Shown piece after piece: positions 51,396 to 59,563 of a stretch of 64,000 bases of DNA. Below the pieces are notes generated by a model that was not told the origin of the DNA, did no database searches, and saw only the letters and a list, made by a program, of their open reading frames with translations. The first letter of the stretch is position 1. Each line of letters opens with the position of its first letter. Source of the stretch: Cerasicoccus frondis (GTDB taxonomy: Bacteria > Verrucomicrobiota > Verrucomicrobiia > Opitutales > Cerasicoccaceae); the NCBI GenBank assembly GCA_031296915.1, contig JAVDPC010000005.1, positions 124,001 through 188,000 of the forward strand, given 5' to 3'. The position numbers were made by a program, and so were the translations under genes.

Positions 51396-52199
51396 ATGGC
51401 GACACTCCTTGACAAGCTGGAAAAGCGTTTTGGCCGCTGGGCGATACCAGACCTCACTTTCTGGGTAATGGTTACCCAGATCGCGATCTTCGCGTTCGAC
51501 GCCTTTACTCGTTTCGACGTCACCCTGCTGATGCTCCAGCCAAGCGAAGTGCTCCAAGGCCAAGTTTGGCGCTTGGCGACATTCATTGTCGTCCCGACAA
51601 GTCTGCCACCGATCACGACGGGCATGATGATATTCCTCGCGTTTGAGTGGTATCTGTTCTGGCTGATGGGCAGCACGCTAGAGAAAGAATGGGGCGAGTT
51701 TCGCTACAACATGTTCTTCCTCTGCGGTGCGGCCGCCACGGCCGCGTTTTCCTTCCTCGCCCCTGACGGAGTCGGCACCAATGGCTTCCTCATGGGCTCG
51801 GTGTTCCTGGCCTTTGCCCGGCTCTACCCGAACTTCGAGCTGCTGCTGTTCTTCATCCTGCCGGTTAAGATCAAGTGGCTGGCGCTGATCACTTGGATAT
51901 TCTACGGCATCATATTCATTGCTGGCGGCTGGATGGGCAAGCTGATGGTCCTTGCGGCCACCCTGAATTACTGGATGTTCTTTGGCCGAGAGATTTTCGT
52001 CCAAGCCAAGGCTGGCAAGCGTCGCATGGAATACAAAGCCCAGCGCGCCGTGGAAGAAAAAGAACCGTTCCACAAATGCGTTATTTGCGGCAAGACAGAT
52101 CAGAGCCACCCCGACATGGAATTCGCCTACCTCGACGGCGAAGGCTACTGCGAAGAGCACTGGCCGGAAATGGATAAACGCCAGGCCGCCAAAACTTAA
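51396..52199 (+). CDS. Rhomboid-like membrane protein lacking catalytic residues, with C-terminal zinc ribbon, 267 aa
   Basis: GGGAGG lies 5 nt before the ATG at 51396. Six or so membrane helices span residues 20-205. In the rhomboid GxSG position the protein reads GTNGFLMG, with Asn for the catalytic Ser, and no matching His is seen, so it should be a pseudoprotease of derlin/iRhom type. The C terminus has [20 protein letters not shown] and YCEEHW, a Cys/His pattern suggesting zinc binding. Confidence 0.75.
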   Translation: MATLLDKLEKRFGRWAIPDLTFWVMVTQIAIFAFDAFTRFDVTLLMLQPSEVLQGQVWRLATFIVVPTSLPPITTGMMIFLAFEWYLFWLMGSTLEKEWGEFRYNMFFLCGAAATAAFSFLAPDGVGTNGFLMGSVFLAFARLYPNFELLLFFILPVKIKWLALITWIFYGIIFIAGGWMGKLMVLAATLNYWMFFGREIFVQAKAGKRRMEYKAQRAVEEKEPFHKCVICGKTDQSHPDMEFAYLDGEGYCEEHWPEMDKRQAAKT

Positions 52200-52462
52200 C
52201 GCTTCGGCAGCAGCGCGAGCAGCTCGGCATCCGTCATCCCTTCGACCGCCAACACCTTGTGCCGACTCCCCTCCCCGCTCACCAGCGTGATCTCACGCTT
52301 GGCGACGCCGAGGTATTTCGCGAGAAACTTGACCAACTCCGCATTGGCTTTGCCATCGACCGGCGGGGCGGCAATCCGCACCTTCAGCGCGCCCTCCTGC
52401 CAACCCACCACTTCACTGCGGGATGCTTTCGGCGACGCTAGAACGCTTAACTTGGCGGACAT
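52196..52462 (-). CDS. DUF167/YggU family protein, 88 aa
   Basis: [38 protein letters not shown] and [14 protein letters not shown] are typical of the YggU/DUF167 fold, a small alpha/beta protein of unknown function. It is convergent with the rhomboid-like gene and overlaps its end by four bases. Confidence 0.85.
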   Translation of the reverse strand: MSAKLSVLASPKASRSEVVGWQEGALKVRIAAPPVDGKANAELVKFLAKYLGVAKREITLVSGEGSRHKVLAVEGMTDAELLALLPKR

Positions 52463-52503
52463 GACGTCATGCTCTGAAACGAATCGCCGATGTCAAACCG
52501 TGC

Positions 52504-53871
52504 TTAAAACTCAACGATGACCGAACCTTGGAAACGCTGGCTGTCCGCAGTCGGCAGTCCAACGTAGCCCGTGGTCAGGTAGCTGTATTCACCCGCAATG
52601 GTCAGGTAAGGCGTCAATTTATAGAAAATCGAGGTCGTGGCGGTGGTGTTAAACTTCCGCATGCCAGGGCTGAGGTCCGCGTCACGCGGGTTGTCGATGC
52701 CGGCGCCAATGTTCCAATTGATGTCCTCCCAAGGAAACGTTTGTAACTGAACCCAACCGCCCCAGGAGTCAATGGACGTGCCCTTGGCGAGATTGACCGT
52801 CTGGCCGACGCCGCCATTGAAGCTGCCCAAATCCGTGCCAGACCAAACGGCGCCCAAGAGCTTAGCGTGGTTTTTCCAATTGAGCACGCCGGTGAACATG
52901 CCGACGTATTGATCGTAATCCGTCTCGCCGCCGCCCAGGGTGTCGAAGGCTTCCTGCCCATACATGCCGCTGACGGCAGTCGTGAGGGTCCAGTCTTCGG
53001 CAAGGTCGATGTCGTAGGCAATGGCCAACTCAGTGTTGGGCACTCCGGAGTCCATGCCGTCGGGCGTGCCGCCGCCATCGATGTCGCCGCTGACCGCAGA
53101 AGCAAGCGCGCCAGTGATTTTCAGGTTACCGGGGCCAACCTCATCCTGCCACTGCGCCTTGAGCAACGGGCGCCGGGACCAAATGGCGCCTTGATAGGCG
53201 AAGGAACCGCAATTGACGTTGCGTGGAAGGGCAACGGTGACCGCATCCCAATCCTGCCCGGCGCGAAACAGCCAGTTGCCCTTCTCCATCTCGGCATAGG
53301 CCAGGCGCATGCGCAGGGCTGGCGTGGAGCTGCTGTAGTTGCCGTAAAAATCGGTTTCGATCCGGGCGCCCGTCCGCCAACCATCCCATTGTGGACCATT
53401 GATTTTGAGGCCCAGTCGGGTTTCGCGGGCGGTGAGGCTCAACTGGCTGTCGCTGCGCGGCCCTTCCGGGTATACGTAGCGTACGAAGTCGCCATTGAAC
53501 ACGCTGTGTGTGTCGTAGGCGATGTCGAACTTGACGAAGCCATAAACCTCGAAACGCCAGTCATGGTGGGTGAAGCTCAAGTCGGGATCGAGCGGCTTAA
53601 CCGGGGGGGGAGCCAATTGCTCATTGGCGGCAACCACAGCGCTTGGGTTCGTCGGCGGCTCCACCGAGACATAACCCTCCCGCACGGTCGCCAGCTCACC
53701 TTTGAGCGACTTCACCTCCTGCGTTAATTCGCCGATGACTTTCTGCTGCGCCTCCAACATGGCGCGCAGCTCTGCCAGCTCGTCCGCACTCTCACCCGCC
53801 CATAAACTGCACGCGCCAAACATCCCCATCAGCGCGAGCAACAGGGCCTTCCCTCTCTCCTGTTTTCGCAT
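52504..53871 (-). CDS. Outer-membrane porin of DcaP type, 455 aa
   Basis: A signal peptide (LLLALMGMFGACSLWA) is followed by a periplasmic coiled coil (ELRAMLEAQQKVIGELTQEV), as in DcaP trimer porins, and a beta barrel with the family words FEVYGFVKFDIAYDTHS and LSLTARETRLGLKI. It ends in a Phe (VIVEF), as in outer-membrane barrels. It is probably a channel for small carboxylates, but the substrate is not known. Confidence 0.85.
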   Translation of the reverse strand: MRKQERGKALLLALMGMFGACSLWAGESADELAELRAMLEAQQKVIGELTQEVKSLKGELATVREGYVSVEPPTNPSAVVAANEQLAPPPVKPLDPDLSFTHHDWRFEVYGFVKFDIAYDTHSVFNGDFVRYVYPEGPRSDSQLSLTARETRLGLKINGPQWDGWRTGARIETDFYGNYSSSTPALRMRLAYAEMEKGNWLFRAGQDWDAVTVALPRNVNCGSFAYQGAIWSRRPLLKAQWQDEVGPGNLKITGALASAVSGDIDGGGTPDGMDSGVPNTELAIAYDIDLAEDWTLTTAVSGMYGQEAFDTLGGGETDYDQYVGMFTGVLNWKNHAKLLGAVWSGTDLGSFNGGVGQTVNLAKGTSIDSWGGWVQLQTFPWEDINWNIGAGIDNPRDADLSPGMRKFNTTATTSIFYKLTPYLTIAGEYSYLTTGYVGLPTADSQRFQGSVIVEF

Positions 53872-53991
53872 AACAAGAGAGAAACATAAACTTATTCACG
53901 GAACCATAAAGTTCAGTTTTACTTATCCCAAAGTTTGCAGCATACCTGATCAGGTCGAACAGTTGCGCTTGTGCCCCTGGCGCGCCAATAC

Positions 53992-54360
53992 TTAAGACCG
54001 CACCAGGCTTTGCAGCGTCTTCACCACCACATCGCGCAGTTGCTCGGCAACGGATTTCTCCGAAGCATGCTCGAATTGACTGAGCAATTTGAACGGCGGA
54101 TAAGTCGGCGCTCCGTTCATTTGTAAGATTGGCGAAGAGTAGCCCCGCGACTGACGCTCGTTGATGCCCGTGCCCACCGTAACATGGGTCCAGTAGCCAG
54201 ACGTTTTCCAGGTAAACGCGCGATCGCCGTAGCAAAGCTGAAATCCCGTCAGTGCGCCTTGGTCATCATACCATGCGGTGAACTCCAAACCGTCGCCGCC
54301 CCACCAACGCCGTTTACCGGCGCCAGGCTCCTGCTTCACGTATTTGAATTCACGCAACAT
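53992..54360 (-). CDS. Conserved hypothetical protein, 122 aa
   Basis: The start MLREFKYVKQEPGAGKRRW at 54360 is preferred to 54405. The pattern RWWGGDGLEFTAWYDD and GFQLCYGDRAFTW resembles a small conserved cytoplasmic family of unknown function. The C-terminal helix has VAEQLRDVVVKTLQSL. Confidence 0.6.
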   Translation of the reverse strand: MLREFKYVKQEPGAGKRRWWGGDGLEFTAWYDDQGALTGFQLCYGDRAFTWKTSGYWTHVTVGTGINERQSRGYSSPILQMNGAPTYPPFKLLSQFEHASEKSVAEQLRDVVVKTLQSLVRS

Positions 54361-54486
54361 AATACCGGGTAAACTACCCAATCCAGCAACGCCCAGCAAT
54401 CCCACTGTGATAAGAATACGCTTTTTTACAATTTGCTGACAGCCGCAGCATGCAAAGAATTAGAGCACCCAACATTGCCTCGCTAC

Positions 54487-54505
54487 ATTTGCGCACTGCG
54501 CAAAT
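54487..54505. other. Stem-loop between ftsB and the 122-aa gene
   Basis: ATTTGCGC and GCGCAAAT form a perfect 8-bp stem around ACT. There is no T tail, so a terminator function is unsure. Confidence 0.35.
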
Positions 54506-54527
54506 CGATGGGAGCAGCCGCACGCAG

Positions 54528-54818
54528 CTAGCGGTCGAACTTGAAGATGAGTTCGTTGTCGCGGGAATAGCCCAAGCGCTCACGCACGGCGCGTTCAACG
54601 AGGGCGGGATTCGTCTGCAGCTCAGCGAGGTAAGCTTGCTGGGCGGCATTGGTTTCCTTGAGCGCGATCAAGCGGGACTGCGCCTGCTCGTAACGCTGGT
54701 TAAACGCCTGATGCTCGCGCCAACTCTGCATCAACACCACCCCAAACACCGCGCAGGCGCAGGCAAGCGCGACAGCGAAGGTCGGCAGGATGATTTGATA
54801 TTTACGCATTTCGTTCAT
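54528..54818 (-). CDS. ftsB: FtsB/DivIC-like septum protein, 96 aa
   Basis: The start MNEMRKYQIILP at 54818 is used; the longer frame to 54923 is unlike protein. One membrane helix (FAVALACACAVFGVVLM) is followed by a periplasmic coiled coil (AQSRLIALKETNAAQQAYLA) and VRERLGYSRDNELIFKF, the typical end of FtsB. It links the divisome FtsQ-FtsL. Confidence 0.75.
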   Translation of the reverse strand: MNEMRKYQIILPTFAVALACACAVFGVVLMQSWREHQAFNQRYEQAQSRLIALKETNAAQQAYLAELQTNPALVERAVRERLGYSRDNELIFKFDR

Positions 54819-55115
54819 GGGCGAGCAGGTTACGACGCACAGACTTTGCAAAACAAAGCTCCCATTGCCAAGGAAAAAACCCTCGCCATTATAATTCTCA
54901 TGACTAGGTCTAATGACCAGCAAGGCGCATGGCTGCTGCGACTGGCCCGTTAGAAGCGGTTGGGCGCGCCAATGTGCGCCGACACGTCGAATATTGAAAA
55001 TTTTGGAAAAAAATTACGCGCTATTGTGCTCGGCGATAACTTCCGCTTTAAAGGCCGTAAGTTAAGCCACCACTTGGCGACAGCCAAGCCCGCCAACTGA
55101 AGTTAAGCCCACACT

Positions 55116-55931
55116 ATGTATCAGGAATTTTTCGGACTCAGCGAAATGCCGTTCAATGTGACGCCAGACCCGAAGTTTCTCTATTTGAGTCCCACTCACC
55201 AAGACGCGCTTGCCCACCTGCGCTACGGGATTCAGGAGAAAAAGGGCTTCATTGTGCTCACAGGCGAGGTTGGCTGTGGCAAAACCACCCTTTGCCGCAC
55301 GCTGTTGGGCGAGCTCGATGAAAAGCCCGAGGTCGAAACCATCCTGATTCTCAACCCGCGCATTTCGGAGCAGCAACTGTTGTTCAACATCCTGCACGAG
55401 CTCGGCGAGAAGATCCCCGAAAGCAGCAATGTCGACCTGACTGCCCGCCTGAATGAAGCGCTCCTCCAGCGCATCTTAAGCGGCAAGGAAATCGTCATGA
55501 TCATCGACGAGGCGCAAAATTTGTCGTTTGAGGTCATGGAGCAGTTGCGGCTCTTGTCCAACCTCGAAACCCACGACCAAAAGCTGCTCCAAATCATCCT
55601 CATGGGCCAACCGGAGCTCAACGACAAGCTCCGCGAAAAGCGGCTCCGGCAATTCCGCCAGCGCGTGCTGGTTTACTACGACCTCAACCACCTGACCCGT
55701 GCGGAAACGCAGGACTACATCCAGCATCGCTTGACGACCGCTGGCGGCAACGGACGGCCACGCTTCACTTTTTGGGCGCAATGGCGCATCCACCATTGGA
55801 CGAAAGGCACGCCGCGCCTCATTAACAATCTGTGTGACAAAGCGCTGCTCGCCGCCTATATTCGCGATTCCGAAGAAATTTCCCATGGCGATATTTCACG
55901 CGCCATCAAAGACCTAAAACGCCTCGGCTAA
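55116..55931 (+). CDS. ExeA/GspA-like AAA+ ATPase, 271 aa
   Basis: MYQEFFGLSEMPFNVTPDPK at the N terminus is the family signature. Walker A is GEVGCGKTT (50-58), Walker B IVMIIDEAQN (about 125-134). C-terminal peptidoglycan-binding domain is absent; the protein ends soon after the AAA domain. It likely helps secretin or pilus assembly together with the GspB-like proteins that follow. Confidence 0.85.
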   Translation: MYQEFFGLSEMPFNVTPDPKFLYLSPTHQDALAHLRYGIQEKKGFIVLTGEVGCGKTTLCRTLLGELDEKPEVETILILNPRISEQQLLFNILHELGEKIPESSNVDLTARLNEALLQRILSGKEIVMIIDEAQNLSFEVMEQLRLLSNLETHDQKLLQIILMGQPELNDKLREKRLRQFRQRVLVYYDLNHLTRAETQDYIQHRLTTAGGNGRPRFTFWAQWRIHHWTKGTPRLINNLCDKALLAAYIRDSEEISHGDISRAIKDLKRLG

Positions 55932-55938
55932 TTCTGTT

Positions 55939-57129
55939 ATGTCCCTCATCAACGATGCATTGAAAAAGGCCCAGCGCGAGCGCGAGGGCGGCAGCAAACC
56001 AGCCAAACAAGACATCCCCAGCGTGGGAGGCGCACACCCGAGGCGCAGTGGCAACCCAGCCGATAAAACCAGCTTCAAGCTGATGCGCGCACTGGTCGTC
56101 GGCGCCATGGTGCTCGCGGTATTCATCGCCGCATTGGGCATCTTAATCAATGCGCTGAAGAAAGAGCCCGCCACAGCGGAGCCCGCCATCACAGAAGTGC
56201 CAGTGACGATTAAACCCCTAAACGACACTGCGCCGTCAGTTGCGCCCGCGCCCGCCACGCCAGCCCAACCCACCACCGCCATCCCGCGCACCGCTGATCG
56301 CATGGAATCGGCGCCCAAGCCGGTCAAGCCGCTGATCGAAGCCCCTGTCGTCCCGCCACCAAGCACCCGTGTCGCGGTCAAGGAGCCAACGCCAGTCGCA
56401 GAACCGGCCAGCGCCCAACCAAGCCAGCCTGCGGCCCCGGTTGCCCCGACGCCCGCTCCAGTTGTGGCGAAGCCAACCCCCGCTCCAGCGCCAGAAGCCA
56501 AGCCAAGGCCAGTCGCCGAACCGACCCCAACGCCAGCGCCTCAACCCGTGCCAACACCGGTGGCGTCTACGCCAACGCCTGAGCCAGTTCCTGTTCAGCC
56601 AGCTTCAACGCCGGAGCCAGCGCCAAGCGTTCAACCAATCCCCGAGCCTGTCGTGGCGGCGGCCAGCCCGGCGCCCACGACTCCTGCCCCAACAGCCCCC
56701 CCCGTTGAGCCGACTCCTTCTTCCACGCCAACGCCTGCCACCAACGCCCAGCCCAAGCCCGCGCCAGTCGTCATTCCCAATGAGCCGATGATGATCGCGG
56801 TTGCGGATACGCCACCTGCGCCAGAACCAGCCATCGCCCCGATGCCGCAACAGCCCGTGTCCACCGATGCTGAGCCCGAAGCCGCGCCTGCGCCAGAACC
56901 AGTTGCCCAGGAAGCAAATCCGAAAATCATTGCGTTCCTGCAAGCTTCCCGCATAACAGGCATTAAGGTTGCGGGTAACAAAAGTCGGGTCCTCATGAAC
57001 AATCAAGTGTTCAAAGTTGGATCGATCGTTGAAGCGAGCAACCAGCTCACTATCACTGCTATTAAACCTAACGAAATTCAGTTCGTCGATGAGTCAGGAG
57101 TCGAATACCGGAAGCAATTCCAGCGGTAA
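55939..57129 (+). CDS. GspB-like proline-rich membrane protein, 396 aa
   Basis: MSLINDALKKAQREREGG is the known N-terminal word of GspB-like proteins next to GspA. One membrane helix (ALVVGAMVLAVFIAALGILI, about 52-71) leads to a long Pro/Ala/Thr periplasmic arm (80-320) and a small C-terminal domain (about 330-396: VAGNKSRVLMNNQVFKVGSI). The C-terminal domain resembles that of the next gene. It spans the periplasm, probably toward the secretin. Confidence 0.8.
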   Translation: MSLINDALKKAQREREGGSKPAKQDIPSVGGAHPRRSGNPADKTSFKLMRALVVGAMVLAVFIAALGILINALKKEPATAEPAITEVPVTIKPLNDTAPSVAPAPATPAQPTTAIPRTADRMESAPKPVKPLIEAPVVPPPSTRVAVKEPTPVAEPASAQPSQPAAPVAPTPAPVVAKPTPAPAPEAKPRPVAEPTPTPAPQPVPTPVASTPTPEPVPVQPASTPEPAPSVQPIPEPVVAAASPAPTTPAPTAPPVEPTPSSTPTPATNAQPKPAPVVIPNEPMMIAVADTPPAPEPAIAPMPQQPVSTDAEPEAAPAPEPVAQEANPKIIAFLQASRITGIKVAGNKSRVLMNNQVFKVGSIVEASNQLTITAIKPNEIQFVDESGVEYRKQFQR

Positions 57130-58519
57130 GCGGAAGTTGATTCTGCGCAAAAAGGGCGAGTCCGCCCCCCCCGAGCCACCCGCAGATTCACCCGCCGAAC
57201 AGCCTGCGGAGAAGAAGCCCATTCGCATGAGCTTCAAGCGCTCGCATGAAGAACCCGCTGAGCAAGAGCCGACCCCCGTGGAGGAATCGGACGATGTGGA
57301 GCTGACTGCGCCACAACCACCAAAGGTAAGGCTTGGCCTAAAACGGGAATCGGAAACAACCGAACCCGACGAGCCTCAATCTGCCGCGCCTCCTCCCCCT
57401 CCGCCGCCTGCCGCGCCCCAGCCTTCCACCCCAGAACCAGTTGCCGAGCAACCGAAGAAAAAGGTAAAGCTGGGCCTGAAGCGAGGCGTCACCCCAGAAG
57501 AGGACTCTTCCAGCAGCGAGCCTAAGGGAGACATGAGTTGGGGGCTCTCCGAAACCGAGCAAGAAGCCGATATCTTTAACCAGGCTCCCCCTCCGCCAGC
57601 CGCTGGACCGCAAGGCCTTGCCGCGCCCCCACCACCAGGCGCAGGCCCAATGCCGCCTCCTGCCGGAGGACCACCACCGCCACCGCCAGTTGGCGCGCCA
57701 CCGCCCCCCCCTGGCGCACCGCCCACCGGCAATGCCGGGCCTCCGCCGCCTCCAACCGCAGGCGGTCCGCCCCCCATCCCGGGAGCAGGAGCCCCGCCAC
57801 CACCACCAGGAGCCGCGGCGCCACCACCGCCTCCCGGCGCAGGCATGCCACCCCCACCACCAACCGGGGCTAAGGCGCCGCCACCCCGCCCCGGCAGTGC
57901 GCCCAAGGAAGATTTAGTCGGTCAAGAGCTCGAAAAGAAATCCGGACACGCCAAGCACATCATCATGGCGGTCGGCATTCTGCTATTTCTACTGGTCGCC
58001 ATTGGCGCCGTGGGCTACTTGATTTTCAGTGGTGACAGCAAAGAAGCCATCGAAACCGCGCAGCAAAAAGTCGACAAGCCCGCCAACGAGCTGACCCGCA
58101 TTGCCGACATTCCCAAGGAGTCCATCGACAAGGCCAAGGCTGCCGTGGATCAGGTCAACGCGAAAGCCAGCACCGACGAAATCCTGGGCAGCGACGAGCC
58201 AGTAGCGGCTCCAGCTGAGGAAGAGAAGCCTGAGCCATCCGCTGAAGTGGCGGAAACGCCGGCGCCCGCACCAGTTCCCGTCGAAGAAGGACCACGCGCA
58301 GTCACCTATGGCCAGCAGAATCCAGACGTGCTCGATTGGATTGAAGACTTGGGCGGCATTCAGGTGGGTCGCGGCAAAATGATCCTCAACGGACAGACCT
58401 ACTCAACCGGCGCTGTCGTCAACCAATCACTGGGCATCCGTTGGATCGGCGAAGACAAAGCGCTCGGCTTACTTTATTTTCAGGACTCCCAGGGAGTAAA
58501 GTACGAGAAAGAGTTCTAG
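57089..58519 (+). CDS. Second proline-rich protein with GspB-like C-terminal domain, 476 aa
   Basis: It starts at 57089 inside the previous gene (41 bp overlap, other frame). The N-terminal part has four basic repeats: KLILRKKG, IRMSFKRS, VRLGLKRE and VKLGLKRG, separated by acidic/Pro linkers. A poly-Pro/Gly region (190-300), a membrane helix (HIIMAVGILLFLLVAIGAVG, about 313-332) and a C-terminal domain (about 412-476) follow. That domain resembles the one of the previous gene (GKMILNGQTYSTGAVV; both end D-GV-Y-K-F). They may form a tandem paralogue pair. Confidence 0.75.
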   Translation: MSQESNTGSNSSGKRKLILRKKGESAPPEPPADSPAEQPAEKKPIRMSFKRSHEEPAEQEPTPVEESDDVELTAPQPPKVRLGLKRESETTEPDEPQSAAPPPPPPPAAPQPSTPEPVAEQPKKKVKLGLKRGVTPEEDSSSSEPKGDMSWGLSETEQEADIFNQAPPPPAAGPQGLAAPPPPGAGPMPPPAGGPPPPPPVGAPPPPPGAPPTGNAGPPPPPTAGGPPPIPGAGAPPPPPGAAAPPPPPGAGMPPPPPTGAKAPPPRPGSAPKEDLVGQELEKKSGHAKHIIMAVGILLFLLVAIGAVGYLIFSGDSKEAIETAQQKVDKPANELTRIADIPKESIDKAKAAVDQVNAKASTDEILGSDEPVAAPAEEEKPEPSAEVAETPAPAPVPVEEGPRAVTYGQQNPDVLDWIEDLGGIQVGRGKMILNGQTYSTGAVVNQSLGIRWIGEDKALGLLYFQDSQGVKYEKEF

Positions 58520-58563
58520 GTAGACTCGAGCTTGGGCCAACCCGACTTTCCGAAGCTGGACCA

Positions 58564-59019
58564 ATGACGCCCATGCCGCTGCCAGCCGTGATTGAGGAGA
58601 CGAACCTGGTGGAGTTCACGGACCGTGGACGCGTCCACCAGCTTCACTCCGAGGCCTTCGCCGCCTGGAATGCCATGCAGGCGCAAGCGGCATCCGACGG
58701 CGTAAACCTCATCCTGATTTCCGCATTCAGAAGCATCGCAAGGCAACAGGCGATCATCGACGCCAAGCGCGCCAAAGGCATCAGCGATCAGGAAATTTTT
58801 CGCGTCAACGCCCAACCTGGATTCAGCGAGCACCACAGTGGACTGGCCATTGACCTTGGCGCTGACGACTGCCAAACGCTTGAAGAGTCATTCGAAGAAA
58901 CCGATGCCTTCCAATGGTTGATGAAGCGGGCTCGGGAATTCTCATTTTACCTGTCATACCCACGAAACAACCCGTATGGCATCACTTACGAGCCCTGGCA
59001 CTGGCGCTTCAAAAAGTGA
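58564..59019 (+). CDS. VanY-type D-Ala-D-Ala carboxypeptidase, 151 aa
   Basis: SEHHSGLAIDLG (88-99) and EPWHWRF (143-149) are the zinc motifs of M15B peptidases, with H90, D97 and H146 as ligands. It has no signal peptide at the chosen start 58564; an upstream start within the previous gene (58441) gives a tail without one too. Substrate and location are therefore unsure. Confidence 0.8.
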   Translation: MTPMPLPAVIEETNLVEFTDRGRVHQLHSEAFAAWNAMQAQAASDGVNLILISAFRSIARQQAIIDAKRAKGISDQEIFRVNAQPGFSEHHSGLAIDLGADDCQTLEESFEETDAFQWLMKRAREFSFYLSYPRNNPYGITYEPWHWRFKK

Positions 59020-59029
59020 GACCTGCGAA

Positions 59030-59563
59030 TCAAGCCAAGCTATAGGAGCCAACCAACTCTGCCGCAAACTGCTCCCTGTCCAGAGTCTCGGCATCAATGA
59101 CACGGCAGTCCTTTTCCTGCGCGGTTGGCATTTCCAAATCCCGATATTGCCCATCGAGCAATGCGGGGTATTTCGCGGGCTGGAAAAAGTGATCGCCGTC
59201 TTCCATGAGGCGGCGGGCGGCACGCAGCTCCGCAAGAGCGCGCGGGATGCTGAGGAAAATGAATTCACAGCTGCCATAACTCCGCAAGGTATCCCGCGTA
59301 TGCTTCGTCAAAGCCGAGCAGGTGATGACGCGTAGCCGATCCGATGGGCGCTGCGCAATGCGCACGCCGATGCGTTCACGCCAGACATTGCGGTCGTTTT
59401 CGTCCAATGGCTCACCGGCGCGCATCTTGGCAATGGCGACCGAGGTATGCATTTCATCGCCTTCGAGCACCTGCACCCGAAAATCCGCCTTCCGCTCAAT
59501 CGCGCGCGCCAGGGAGGTTTTGCCCGTCAAACAGACGCCACCAATGATCAACGCTGGCAACAT
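59030..59563 (-). CDS. Gluconokinase-like P-loop kinase, 177 aa
   Basis: Walker A GGVCLTGKTS (8-17), LEGDEMHTSVAIAKMRAGEP and LDENDRNVWRERIG (about 53-66) follow the gluconokinase pattern. The canonical GVSGSGKS is altered. Start overlaps the GH57 stop by TGATG. Substrate may be a sugar acid or a related small molecule. Confidence 0.7.
   Translation of the reverse strand: MLPALIIGGVCLTGKTSLARAIERKADFRVQVLEGDEMHTSVAIAKMRAGEPLDENDRNVWRERIGVRIAQRPSDRLRVITCSALTKHTRDTLRSYGSCEFIFLSIPRALAELRAARRLMEDGDHFFQPAKYPALLDGQYRDLEMPTAQEKDCRVIDAETLDREQFAAELVGSYSLA

Noticed and set aside
52867..53727. 286-aa antisense frame within the porin gene
   Set aside because: The porin has a signal peptide and barrel motifs; the antisense frame has no recognisable features.
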